Shown piece by piece: positions 15,417 to 23,968 of a stretch of 38,648 nt of DNA (its first letter is position 1; the number at the start of each line of letters is the position of its first letter). Source of the stretch: Dehalococcoidia bacterium (GTDB lineage: Bacteria > Chloroflexota > Dehalococcoidia > Lucifugimonadales > UBA2985); assembly GCA_015661155.1 (NCBI GenBank), contig JACVQK010000002.1, positions 1 to 38,648 of the forward strand. Direction: 5' to 3'. The position numbers were made by a program, and so were the translations under genes. The notes under the pieces are model-generated. The model was not told where the DNA came from. It did not search any database and saw nothing but the letters and a program-made list of their open reading frames with translations.

Positions 15417-16787
15417 CTATTTCTTGGCCCCCTGCAACCGGGCGGTCCAGACGTTCTTCAGATAGCCGGGGATGTCGATGCCCTCCCGCGGCCCCACCAG
15501 CACCGACCAGCCGGGCAGCTCCTCCTCAATCTCTCCGGAGAGCACCGCCACATGACCGGGGATCAACAGAAAGCGGTGGTCCACCCTGCTCCCGACCTCG
15601 TGGGTGGTGACGGTCTTGGCGATCTTCGCGCCGTCGAACTTTCCCGCAGCCCAGGAGGTGAGGACAGAGAGCCCGTCGGTGTCGCATATGACCAGCCATG
15701 CCGGCATGCCGCTGCCATCCACCTCGCCCGCCACGGAGAAGTAGGTGAGGGAGAAGTTGGTGGTGACCAGCACCGGGCTGTCCCTGCCGGGGTCTCGAAT
15801 GGGATAGACGCCGGGCTCCACCTGAATGGGCTTCTGGGGATCGGTGTAGATGTTCTGCCGCAATGTCAGCATGGGGTAGGCGTGATGGGGAGCAAAATGG
15901 TCCAGGACCACGATGCCGGCGTACTTGATGACGAGCTGGCTCGCCAGGAGGGCCTCCTCTTCGGGTGAGATGGAACCCTCCCCGGGGAAAGCTATGACAG
16001 GGTAGCCCACCAGGCGTTCCTTGGACTTGAGCGCCAGGCGGCGAATCTGGGTGAAGGTGTTCAGGGTGTTGCCGAAACCCCGGGCTCCCGGGTCCAGCAC
16101 CAGCTCCTCCACCCCCGCCTTGTTGGCCTGCTCCACCACCTCTGCCACCTGGGAGAGGCCATCGCCCTGGACTGCCAGGGGAGAGCCGTGCTTTGCCGCC
16201 AGAGCGGCCATCTGGGCCACGTTCTCCGAGTTAGCAGCGTATATCAGCGAGCGACGGCCCGCTACCTTGGACAGACCCGCCTCCATCACCCTGGGGTCTT
16301 TGGATATCAGGATGAGGGGCATTTTCGTGATGGAGCTGACCTGCTCCACGCAGGAGGCAAAGGCAGCGGGGTCGCCCTTCGCGTCGTCGATGGCTATGGC
16401 GTTGAGCCTCATGTGGATGCCGACCCGTTCCACGCTGTAGGCGTCCACCGCCGCCACCGTCGCGGCAATGGCCTCCCGGGATTGGGACGTCTTCACCCGC
16501 ACCGCCAGGGCTGTGGGGTTGTAGAAGGTCTTCTCGTGGCGGAACATGACCACCTCGTTGCCCACGGAGAAGGCCCTCTCCCCAGTGCCCACAGTGACCA
16601 GCTGGATGGGTGGACGAGCGGAAGCGTCCAGGGCCTGCTTGGACTCCTCCGAAACGTGGGGACAGGCAGAGAGCTTTATCCCCTGCTGGGACAGCTTCAT
16701 GGCAAAGGCCAGGCAGGTTGGGAAACCGCAGTCCTTGCAGTTGGTCTTGGGCAGCAGCTTGTAGATTGCAATCCCGGACAGTGCCAT
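15417..16787 (-). CDS. acsC: Corrinoid/iron-sulfur protein large (gamma) subunit
   Basis: 456 residues. The N-terminal [4Fe-4S] domain has Cys17, Cys20, Cys25 and Cys42 (NCKDCGFPTC, SACPHVS), the low-potential cluster used for reactivation. A TIM-barrel domain (about 90-310) and a C-terminal B12-binding domain (PGHVAVLSGEIEEELPGW region) follow. With AcsD it carries the methyl group from AcsE to the A cluster of ACS. 18 bases separate it from both acsD and acsV, which supports a single operon. Confidence 0.96.
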   Translation of the reverse strand: MALSGIAIYKLLPKTNCKDCGFPTCLAFAMKLSQQGIKLSACPHVSEESKQALDASARPPIQLVTVGTGERAFSVGNEVVMFRHEKTFYNPTALAVRVKTSQSREAIAATVAAVDAYSVERVGIHMRLNAIAIDDAKGDPAAFASCVEQVSSITKMPLILISKDPRVMEAGLSKVAGRRSLIYAANSENVAQMAALAAKHGSPLAVQGDGLSQVAEVVEQANKAGVEELVLDPGARGFGNTLNTFTQIRRLALKSKERLVGYPVIAFPGEGSISPEEEALLASQLVIKYAGIVVLDHFAPHHAYPMLTLRQNIYTDPQKPIQVEPGVYPIRDPGRDSPVLVTTNFSLTYFSVAGEVDGSGMPAWLVICDTDGLSVLTSWAAGKFDGAKIAKTVTTHEVGSRVDHRFLLIPGHVAVLSGEIEEELPGWSVLVGPREGIDIPGYLKNVWTARLQGAKK

Positions 16788-16805
16788 AACATTTACCTCG
16801 CCGCG

Positions 16806-17762
16806 TTAATAATTTGTGGCCATCAGGCTAGCAATGGCCCTCTTCACCAGCCCCACCGCTTTGGGGTGGCGCATCACCAGGATGTCAGCGCCAGCCTGTA
16901 GCTGCGCTATGGCGGTGGTTGTCTCCCATGCGATGCCGCGCCCCTCCAGGTCGCCCCACTGGGTCGGGACTCCATCCCTGGTCTTGGCCTCCTTGAAGCG
17001 CCAGCCCTCCCGGCCCGGGTTGAGAATCATGGGCATGGCGGTCATGGAATCCCCCAGGAGGGCCGCCACGCGAAGGCGCTCCATCACCGAGTAGGTGTAC
17101 TCCAGGCCATAGCCCAGAGCGCCCGTGGTGGGGTCCATGAGAATCCGGTCCCCTGGCATGTCCATGTCGGTGATGAGGATGTTCAGCTGCTTGGCCAGGT
17201 TGATGTCGATGGGAGAGTTGGCAATGACAATGTGTCCATTGGCCATGCAGGTGGCAACAATGGTGCGGTAGTTCTTGTCCTCGCACAGGCCCAGGGCCAG
17301 GCGCTTCCCAGCGAAGGCGTCGGACACCGCCACCAGCACCTCGTTGTCCTTGGCCGCTATGCCAGGGCCGTAGACGATGAGGGGCACGTCCACCGCCGCC
17401 AGCACCTTCTTGACCGCCTCCACCGCCTCGGCGGGCCCGGTGTTCCCCATGTCCGGGTCTGCGCTGCGCAGGGTCAGCGCCACCATGTCGGCCCCAGCCT
17501 CGACCGCCTTTCGCGCCCAGGCCGCCAGCCCCTCGCGCATGACGTCGCCCCAGACAGCCCCCAGCACGGGAGACCAGTTCTGGGGAGCCACGTCCTCCAC
17601 GTCGATGGCAATGGCCGGAGCATGGGGAATGACACCGTCAAAGTGCAAGAAGGGCAGTGTAGTCTCACCTCCCACCACAACCTTCTTGCGGGAGTCACCC
17701 CCCAGGGTAACCTCCCTCACCTTTCCCGCCCACTTCTCAGTGGGAACTAAAATCGCGGGCAT
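16806..17762 (-). CDS. acsD: Corrinoid/iron-sulfur protein small (delta) subunit
   Basis: 318 residues, a TIM-barrel partner of AcsC with no cofactor of its own. Typical stretches are AIDVEDVAPQNWSPVL, ADMVALTLRSADPDMGN, VYGPGIAAKDNEVL and DPTTGALGYGLEYTYSVMERLR. The start is ATG 17762 with GGAGG 7 bases upstream. It lies between acsB and acsC, the common order in bacterial acs clusters. Confidence 0.95.
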   Translation of the reverse strand: MPAILVPTEKWAGKVREVTLGGDSRKKVVVGGETTLPFLHFDGVIPHAPAIAIDVEDVAPQNWSPVLGAVWGDVMREGLAAWARKAVEAGADMVALTLRSADPDMGNTGPAEAVEAVKKVLAAVDVPLIVYGPGIAAKDNEVLVAVSDAFAGKRLALGLCEDKNYRTIVATCMANGHIVIANSPIDINLAKQLNILITDMDMPGDRILMDPTTGALGYGLEYTYSVMERLRVAALLGDSMTAMPMILNPGREGWRFKEAKTRDGVPTQWGDLEGRGIAWETTTAIAQLQAGADILVMRHPKAVGLVKRAIASLMATNY

Positions 17763-17793
17763 CTGAGGTCCTCCTTAGCTGCGCCGGGCTAGA

Positions 17794-20118
17794 CTAGATG
17801 AGAGACTCCATGGTGAGCGCCGGGTGCCCCACCTCCTCAAGGAAAGCCATAAGCTGCTCCACGGTGGTGGCATTTCGTCCGTCCGCGATCTTGTCTATCA
17901 GGCCGGGCTCGCCGATGCGCTGGCACGCCTCCCGAAGCTCGGACTCCATGCTCTCCTTCAGGTTGGCGGACATCCACACCACCCGCTTCAGACCACCCTC
18001 CTTGGGAATGAACTTCTTGCTCACCAGGTAATACTTGCCGTGGCCCATCATCCCTGGGCTCTGCTGGCCACCCCCGGCCACTCCCGCCAGGGTGGAGAAG
18101 GCCATTCCCGCCGGCGTCATGCCGGTGTCTTCCCGGGAGACCACCATGAACCCGTTGGCCTCTGGGATGAGCATCATGATGCACTCGAAGCAGCCGCAGG
18201 CGGTCATGGGGGCATCCATGACCGAGTAGAGGGTCAAGCGATTGAAAGTGGAGTTGGAGTGCTGATAAAGGAACTGGTTGGCGGACTCCCACTCCCCCTT
18301 CTCGGCGCTGATAAGCCCCTTCTTGGCAATGGGCTGGTTGGGCCCCGTGGGATTGAGCTCATAGGAGGCCTTGCAGTCCAGCCAGTTGTAGGCCCCGCAC
18401 AGCCCTACCCGCTCCGGGTTGATGATGCAGACGTGGCTGGGGGCGAAGGACTGGCACAGGGTGCAGCTGTAGAAGGTATCCACGGACTCGTCGGTCAAAT
18501 TAGCCGTCTTTATGTTGCGCTCGTTGTACACTCCGCGGGCCACCTCCCGGAGCTCCTCCACCTTCGCCTTGTTGGTGTATATCTTCACCTGAACCTTGTC
18601 CACAATGGCGGAGTAGTCGGCGTGGAGCTTGGCGTGGAGAATGCTGCCCAAGTGGCGCAGCCGGAAGCCGCGCTGGTAGCTCCCCTTGGCTATGCGCACC
18701 CAGGCGATATCCCGCTGCCCGATGTGCTGCACACCCTCGGCGCCGTTGATCATGTGATGTATCTGCCGCTCCAGCACCGACTCGAAGTCCTTCTGCATCT
18801 TGCGGCCCGCCACCTCCACCACTATGCCCAGGGGAACGTTGGCCCCCTCCTTGAAAGTGTCCAGGTCGGGCCCTTCCAGCTCCACACGGCCATCCTGCAC
18901 GTCCTCCGAGTCGGCCATCTTCAGGTACTCGAAGGTGATGCCTCCCTTGCCGCCGAACTCCGCCAGCATCGCGTCCCGGCGGATGATCTCCCCCTCGAAG
19001 GCGGACCCATAGGCCACGGGGATGTCCACCTGGGCCATGCGTATCTTGACCCCCCGGACCTCTATGCACCGCTCTACCAGCCGGTCGGCCCTCTCCAGGT
19101 CGTCCTTCCCCTCGATCTCGTCAAAGGGCATGCTGACCACGTGCTCGTAGGTGGTGATGCCCGTGGGCAGAATCTGAGGGATGAGGGTATCGGCTATGAC
19201 GGGGAAGCCGTAGGTTATGGCCCCCGCGGCGGTGGCGTACTTCAGGTCGTCCACCTCGCCCAGGGCCAGAACGAAGGCAAAGACCCGGTTCTTGTTGTAC
19301 AGAAGAATGTCCCGCGCCTGGCCCCCGGTCATGCCACCAAAGGTGAGAGCGGAGCGGGTGGCGAACCCCAGGGGGTAGATGGCAGAGACGGTGTCTGTGC
19401 CAAAGGGGACTGTGTAGGTATCGTACCCCAACTGCACCCCTTCTTCCAAGAGCTGATGGATGATGCTGCGTCCGTTGACGTTGCCGCAGAGGAAGATGAG
19501 GATGCCCCGCCGCTGAAGCTCCCGAACGATCCTCACAGCGACCTCGTTGGACTTGGCGCAGCCGACGATGGCGGCGAACCCGGGCATGCGCCCGTCCACC
19601 AGCTGGATTCCCCAGGTGCGAAGCTGGATGTCGTCGATGGGGCCGTTGAGAGTGTAGTGCCCGTTCGACTGGGCGGCCGCGGCTCGCCCCGCCCCTACCT
19701 CCTCATCGGGAGAGGTGAAAGCGCCGCTCACCTCCGAGGTTTGAACCTTTATGCCGTTCAGGGGCATCCGCTCGGGCTGCTCCCCCCGCACGAAGCGGAC
19801 CCCCATGATGATCTCCTCGGCGAAGAGGGTAGCCACTCCCGCATCCAGGGTCTCCCCCAGGTAGGGCAACCACAGCCGGTCCGCGGGCACCGGGGCCAGA
19901 AACGACCGGGCTTTCTCCATGATGGGCACCATATCGCCCAGGGTCTGGACCTTTGTGCCCGTATAGCCGTATATGGTGGGGAGAAAATAGGCGGTGTTGG
20001 TGAAGGCGACGGGAGTGTCAGGCCCAAGCTCCTTTATGGCCTGACTCAGCGTCTTCTCCGCCTCAAGAACGATGGCGTGGGATCCCCTGATAGCTGCGGT
20101 TGCGATGTATTTAGACAT
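17794..20118 (-). CDS. acsB: CO-methylating acetyl-CoA synthase
   Basis: Joins CO, a methyl group and CoA to acetyl-CoA at the Ni-Ni-[4Fe-4S] A cluster. 774 residues. A-cluster ligands are visible at Cys552, Cys555, Cys564, Cys574 and the Cys641-Gly-Cys643 pair. Their spacing (3, 9, 10 and 89 from the first) is exactly that of the Moorella enzyme, where they are 506/509/518/528/595/597. The chain is about 45 residues longer, nearly all before the A cluster, so the N-terminal CODH-docking domain is present (bacterial type, not the short archaeal form). ATG 20118 has AAGGGG upstream. It follows cooS after 78 bases. Confidence 0.97.
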   Translation of the reverse strand: MSKYIATAAIRGSHAIVLEAEKTLSQAIKELGPDTPVAFTNTAYFLPTIYGYTGTKVQTLGDMVPIMEKARSFLAPVPADRLWLPYLGETLDAGVATLFAEEIIMGVRFVRGEQPERMPLNGIKVQTSEVSGAFTSPDEEVGAGRAAAAQSNGHYTLNGPIDDIQLRTWGIQLVDGRMPGFAAIVGCAKSNEVAVRIVRELQRRGILIFLCGNVNGRSIIHQLLEEGVQLGYDTYTVPFGTDTVSAIYPLGFATRSALTFGGMTGGQARDILLYNKNRVFAFVLALGEVDDLKYATAAGAITYGFPVIADTLIPQILPTGITTYEHVVSMPFDEIEGKDDLERADRLVERCIEVRGVKIRMAQVDIPVAYGSAFEGEIIRRDAMLAEFGGKGGITFEYLKMADSEDVQDGRVELEGPDLDTFKEGANVPLGIVVEVAGRKMQKDFESVLERQIHHMINGAEGVQHIGQRDIAWVRIAKGSYQRGFRLRHLGSILHAKLHADYSAIVDKVQVKIYTNKAKVEELREVARGVYNERNIKTANLTDESVDTFYSCTLCQSFAPSHVCIINPERVGLCGAYNWLDCKASYELNPTGPNQPIAKKGLISAEKGEWESANQFLYQHSNSTFNRLTLYSVMDAPMTACGCFECIMMLIPEANGFMVVSREDTGMTPAGMAFSTLAGVAGGGQQSPGMMGHGKYYLVSKKFIPKEGGLKRVVWMSANLKESMESELREACQRIGEPGLIDKIADGRNATTVEQLMAFLEEVGHPALTMESLI

Positions 20119-20196
20119 GGCTGAACCCCTTATCCAAAAGATATCTCTCTGATCCTATCGGCACAGACTCCAGCTCACCGGTGACTGAACCCCTGC

Positions 20197-22158
20197 TCAC
20201 GCTGTGATCCCGGCAAGGCGACGGTCGCCGCTCTGGCCGTACTGGTTGGGATCGTAGGTCACCAGCTTCAAGGCCCGGCGCTTGGCATCGATGTGGGCCA
20301 GGGACTTCTGGAGGATCTTATCTATGTCAGGCTCGAACTCCAGCTTGCCACCCACCAGCTCCTCCCATCCCTTGGTCATCAGCTCCACCACCTTCGGGCT
20401 ACCGGACACGGGGGAACCCACCCCGAAGAGGACATAGGCCCCGGAGGCCACGAAGTAGGTGGCGATGGTCAACGCCTTCTCGTTCATCCATTCGGGACAG
20501 ATGCCCACCGCCGGCAGGTCGCTGATGTCGTCCCCCAGACCCCCCTCTTCCACCATCTCCGTCAGCACCGTCAGGATGCGGGAGTTGTCCACACAGGAGC
20601 CCACATGGAGAACGGGGGGAATGCCCACCGCTTCACACACCTCTCTCAGCCCCTTTCCACACTGCTCCATCATCTCCGGCACCAGATACCCGTGCTTGCC
20701 CGCAGCTATGGCACCACACCCCGTGACCACCACCAGCACATCGTTCTTGATGTACTCCTGGATGAGGCGCATTATCCCCCGGTCCTGAGTGACCCGTGGG
20801 TTGTTGCAACCCACCACCCCGGCGGCGCCCCGTATGCGTCCCGACATGATGGCGTCGTTCAGGGGCCGGAAGGAGCCGCGATAGGTGCCGCCCTGCATGT
20901 AGCGGAGGTACTCATGGGAGAACCCCGCCACCAGGTCGCTGAACTGGCTGGGAATGTGGACGCTATCCGGGCGGTTGGGGTAGTTATCGATGGCAGTCCG
21001 GACGATGAGCCGGGCCACCTGATAAGCGTTGTGCGGCTCCATCTCGATGTGGGTGGCCCCTTCGATCTTGGCCTTGGGCGAGGTGGTGATGACCTTGGTG
21101 TGGAAATGGGCCGCTGCCCCCACCAGTGCCTCCATGGTGCACTGGACATCCACGACCATGGCCTCCACAGCGCCGGTGAGGATGGCCAGCTCCTGATGGA
21201 GCATGTTCCCCGCGGATGGCACGCCCTGACGCATCAGCACCTCGTTGGAGGTGCAGCATATCCCCGCCAGGTTGATCCCCTTGGCCCCCTTGGACATGGC
21301 GTACTGGATAAGCTCCGGCTCACGGATGGCCTCGGTTATCTGCTCAGAGAGGGTGGGATCGTGGCCATGGATCACCAGGTTGACCTGATCTGCCTTGAGG
21401 ACACCCAGGTTGGCCTGAGAGGTGCGGGGCTTGGGGGTGCCAAAGAGGATGTCGCTGATGTCCGTGGCCAGCATGGAGCCACCCCATCCATCGGTCATGG
21501 ACGCCCGCAGGGTATGGTGCAGGATGTGCTCGGGGTCCTGGTCCGTTCCCATGCCCGTTCGGTGCAGGGTCTCCACTATCTCCCGGTCTATGCCCCGGGG
21601 CACCAGGTTCAGGCGTCGCCACAGCTCCTGGCGGCGCTTCGGGGCCCGGGAGGCGTAGGTGATCTCCCCCGTCTGCTGTCCGAAGTTGGAGAGCGCCTTC
21701 TCGGCCACCTCCTGGGCCACCTCCGCCACCGGACGCCCCTTGTCCTCGATCCCCATGAGATGGGCTACCTTGCGAAGTTTCCCCTCGTCACGAATGCTAA
21801 AGCCTCGCGCCTCCCCCTTGGCCGCGGCCAGCAGCACGAAGGCCATGTCGCGACCGTGGTCCGAATGGGCCGATGCCCCCGCTGCCACCATGCGAGCGAA
21901 GTTCCTGGCCACGATAGTGGCAGCAGTGGCACCACAGACGCCGGTCACGTCCTCGATGCTCTGCCCCCGCTTGGGCACGAACCGGCACGGGCCCATGAAG
22001 CACATACGACAGCACAGGCCATCCACCCCTATGGGACAGGGTGCCATGGCCTTGGCCCGGCTGAAGGCGGTGGAGAAGCCCTCCGCCTCGGCCAGCTCAA
22101 GCATCTCTATGGCAGCGGGGTCAATACTCTGAGGGGCTTGCCTCTTGCGTTGCGTCAC
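20197..22158 (-). CDS. cooS: Ni-dependent anaerobic CO dehydrogenase catalytic subunit
   Basis: Interconverts CO2 and CO and feeds CO to ACS. 653 residues. N-terminal Cys41, Cys49, Cys50, Cys53 and Cys58 (in GLCCRMCFMGPC) form the D and B clusters. C-cluster ligands are seen in order: His in HGHDPTLSE, Cys in NLAGICCTSNE, Cys in VVDVQC, VVGCNN, VVTGCGAIAAGKHG and HVGSCVDNSR. The catalytic core therefore looks intact. It is the acsA-type subunit by context, as acsB follows. The start is GTG 22158 with AAGGAG upstream. It is the promoter-proximal gene of the cluster, preceded by a 600-base gene-free region. Confidence 0.96.
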   Translation of the reverse strand: MTQRKRQAPQSIDPAAIEMLELAEAEGFSTAFSRAKAMAPCPIGVDGLCCRMCFMGPCRFVPKRGQSIEDVTGVCGATAATIVARNFARMVAAGASAHSDHGRDMAFVLLAAAKGEARGFSIRDEGKLRKVAHLMGIEDKGRPVAEVAQEVAEKALSNFGQQTGEITYASRAPKRRQELWRRLNLVPRGIDREIVETLHRTGMGTDQDPEHILHHTLRASMTDGWGGSMLATDISDILFGTPKPRTSQANLGVLKADQVNLVIHGHDPTLSEQITEAIREPELIQYAMSKGAKGINLAGICCTSNEVLMRQGVPSAGNMLHQELAILTGAVEAMVVDVQCTMEALVGAAAHFHTKVITTSPKAKIEGATHIEMEPHNAYQVARLIVRTAIDNYPNRPDSVHIPSQFSDLVAGFSHEYLRYMQGGTYRGSFRPLNDAIMSGRIRGAAGVVGCNNPRVTQDRGIMRLIQEYIKNDVLVVVTGCGAIAAGKHGYLVPEMMEQCGKGLREVCEAVGIPPVLHVGSCVDNSRILTVLTEMVEEGGLGDDISDLPAVGICPEWMNEKALTIATYFVASGAYVLFGVGSPVSGSPKVVELMTKGWEELVGGKLEFEPDIDKILQKSLAHIDAKRRALKLVTYDPNQYGQSGDRRLAGITA

Positions 22159-22758
22159 TCCTATCTCCTTTTCCAGGACCCTCGCCCTGATATCAAGCTA
22201 CTGTCCAGAGCCGATCGCGGCACAGAGCACGCGACCCATTTTGCCCACACTCTATTGACGCTCTCCCTGTGACAGACAAGTAAACGGGCTATCTAAAGCC
22301 ACCTTTCACCAGTCCCACGAGCGAGTACGCGGTCTGGCAGCCCGAGCCATGTAACCCACGCACACCACGAACGCTGCTTCCAGGCTATATTCCCAAGGGG
22401 CTTCCATCGCCCCGCCATTACTGATAACACATATAGGCTAACATCCCATCAACGAAAACGCAAGCCCTTGCCCTCGGCTGGTTCTATGCCACGAGACACC
22501 CCCAGCCTGCCATGGTGCGCCAGCGTATCGGACGCGACAATGGCGCACCGTGGGAGGACACCCCCTCCCAGACCCCCCCTCACCACAGCCGTGCTCGCTC
22601 TCCACCATTCCTCACGTCTAGGCAGGCCATGAGGGCACCCCGAGAGGTGTAACGGAAACGATACCCCGTCTCCCTATGTATCGTGGACATATCCGTCATC
22701 CAGGTCGCCTGAAGGAGGGGGTAGAGGTAGCTTCACGAGCCTCCTGCCCGTCGAAGAC
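22159..22758. other. 600-base gene-free region upstream of cooS
   Basis: No credible reading frame on either strand. It must hold the promoter of the Wood-Ljungdahl operon (minus strand) and the end of the preceding minus-strand unit. The best minus-strand -10-like word is TATATG around 22435-22430 with a poor -35, so I do not call a promoter. I looked for a cobalamin-box-type element and saw none. A stem-loop lies at 22511-22552, followed by a GGGAGGACACCCCCTCCC segment resembling the start of repeat module B. Confidence 0.5.
22511..22552. repeat. Stem-loop in the cooS upstream region
   Basis: Arms CATGGTGCGCCA and TGGCGCACCGTG pair over 12 positions with a single G-T wobble-type mismatch, around an 18-base loop. 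No T run follows. It may end the upstream minus-strand transcript or structure a long cooS leader; neither is shown. Confidence 0.45.
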
Positions 22759-23121
22759 CTAGATTACGTCCATAATATGGAAGCTCAGGTCTCCCAGGCC
22801 GGAGAGGTGAAACCCCATGCCTATCTTGTGAGGCCCTTTCTCCAGGGAGTGGCCCACCACGACGACGTTGATGGTCCTGTTCAGGGCCAGGGCAAAGGGC
22901 CTCTCCTCGGACACGGCACTGAAGGGGAAACGCTCCCCTCCGACAGTGAGAAACGACTCTTCCATGGGTATCTCCTCACCATCCACCGTAAGGGGCATCA
23001 GCCTCTTGGCATACCCGGAGCCCAGGGTATTCCGCATCTGAAACTGGAAGCCGTCAGCGCCATTGCTCAGGCTGCCTTTGACGTAAACACTCCGCAGAAG
23101 GAACTCCGGCACCGCTATCAT
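22759..23121 (-). CDS. C-glycoside deglycosidase beta subunit-like protein (DUF6379 type)
   Basis: 120 residues, starting MIAVPEFLLRSVYVKGSL and continuing with GFQFQMRNTLGSGYAKRL. This is the pattern I associate with the small beta subunit of bacterial C-glycoside deglycosidases (DUF6379/CGDB). In those enzymes the beta subunit pairs with a TIM-barrel alpha subunit to cleave 3-oxo C-glycosides. No alpha subunit gene is in the window, so this copy may act with a distant partner or have another role. ATG 23121 has an excellent GGAGGT. It lies 126 bases after the YjbQ-family gene on the same strand. Recognition is from memory of the sequence pattern only. Confidence 0.6.
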   Translation of the reverse strand: MIAVPEFLLRSVYVKGSLSNGADGFQFQMRNTLGSGYAKRLMPLTVDGEEIPMEESFLTVGGERFPFSAVSEERPFALALNRTINVVVVGHSLEKGPHKIGMGFHLSGLGDLSFHIMDVI

Positions 23122-23247
23122 GTGCTACCTCCTACCATTGGGGATAGACCAGGAGCCGGCGGTGAAGCTCTTGTGGTGGTCACAGGCCCGCTCCACGCTC
23201 CACCATCCCGGAGCGCCCGCTATGAGGGATATCATCTCATCCGCCCG

Positions 23248-23691
23248 TCACTCACCCAGAATCTGGACCATGACCTCTCTGGACCGCGGCATATCCAGCT
23301 CCACGAGAAAGATGCGTTGCCGCCGCCCGAACTGGAGATGGCCATTGATGATGGGGATGGTCTCGCTGGTTCCCAGCAAGAGGTGCTGACAGTGAGCATG
23401 GCCATTGGGACACTCGTCCTCGGTCATGTTCACCGTTCGGACGGAGAAGTCGTTGTGCTGGTAATAGCCGTTGCGGGACGCCACCCTCTCCAGAAAATCC
23501 TCCATATCTTTCAGAAGGAGGGGTTCGTTCTCGTTGATCTTGATGGCAGCGGTGGTGTGCTTGGAGTACACCACCGCGATCCCATTTAGCACCCGGGAGT
23601 CTCTGACAAAACCACCCACTCCCTCGGTGATGTCGATGAACTCCGGTGCCCTGGAGGTGTCCACCATCATGCAATAAGTGCGGGCCTTCAC
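23248..23691 (-). CDS. YjbQ/UPF0047 family protein
   Basis: About 147 residues of the YjbQ family, reported to have weak thiamine-phosphate synthase activity; the true role is open. Hallmarks: EFIDITEGV, KHTTAAIKINENEP and ECPNGHAHCQHLLLGTSETIPI, whose His residues form the putative metal site. I prefer GTG 23691, which has AGAGGG 6 bases upstream and gives the family's usual length. The frame is open to ATG 23775 and TTG 23811, which would add an N-terminal tail not usual for the family. Divergent from infC. Confidence 0.85.
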   Translation of the reverse strand: MKARTYCMMVDTSRAPEFIDITEGVGGFVRDSRVLNGIAVVYSKHTTAAIKINENEPLLLKDMEDFLERVASRNGYYQHNDFSVRTVNMTEDECPNGHAHCQHLLLGTSETIPIINGHLQFGRRQRIFLVELDMPRSREVMVQILGE

Positions 23692-23888
23692 TCCATCCCT
23701 CTCCGCCGTCAGGATTTGTTCAACCCCCTGCTTGCAGATAGTTACCCTAGCAGAACGAAGTAACTTTTTCAACATCCCCTCCGACCTGGGCCCGACAAGT
23801 TGGGACGTCATCGGACCTGACCCCCTTCCATTCGGCAGGCTCTGGCGAGGAGGGAGGAGAGCAGGGGGGTTCTTGGGGCAATTCCCAT

Positions 23889-23917
23889 TTGACTACCTGA
23901 TACCATTATGCTATATT
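23889..23917 (+). promoter_or_regulatory. Promoter of infC-rpmI-rplT
   Basis: TTGACT (23889-23894), an exact 17-base spacer and TATATT (23912-23917), with an extended -10 TGC at 23909-23911. Each hexamer is one base off consensus. Predicted start near 23924, giving a leader of about 45 bases before the infC start. This is among the strongest promoters in the window, as fits a ribosomal operon. Confidence 0.8.
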
Positions 23918-23968
23918 GCCCTCTGAGGTGTCTGAAAGCACGTCAACGGTCTAGACCGGGAGGAGCGC

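Noticed and set aside
17824-20124. Plus-strand frame of 766 codons opposite acsB
   Set aside because: Same cause: codon-position GC bias leaves the antisense frame open. The acsB A-cluster ligands settle the real strand.
20293-22272. Plus-strand frame of 659 codons opposite cooS
   Set aside because: Shadow of cooS; composition is His/Gly/Leu-rich and motif-free.
22159-22758. Cobalamin or THF riboswitch before cooS
   Set aside because: Considered because of the B12- and folate-dependent cluster, but I could not see a conserved B12-box or other recognisable aptamer core.
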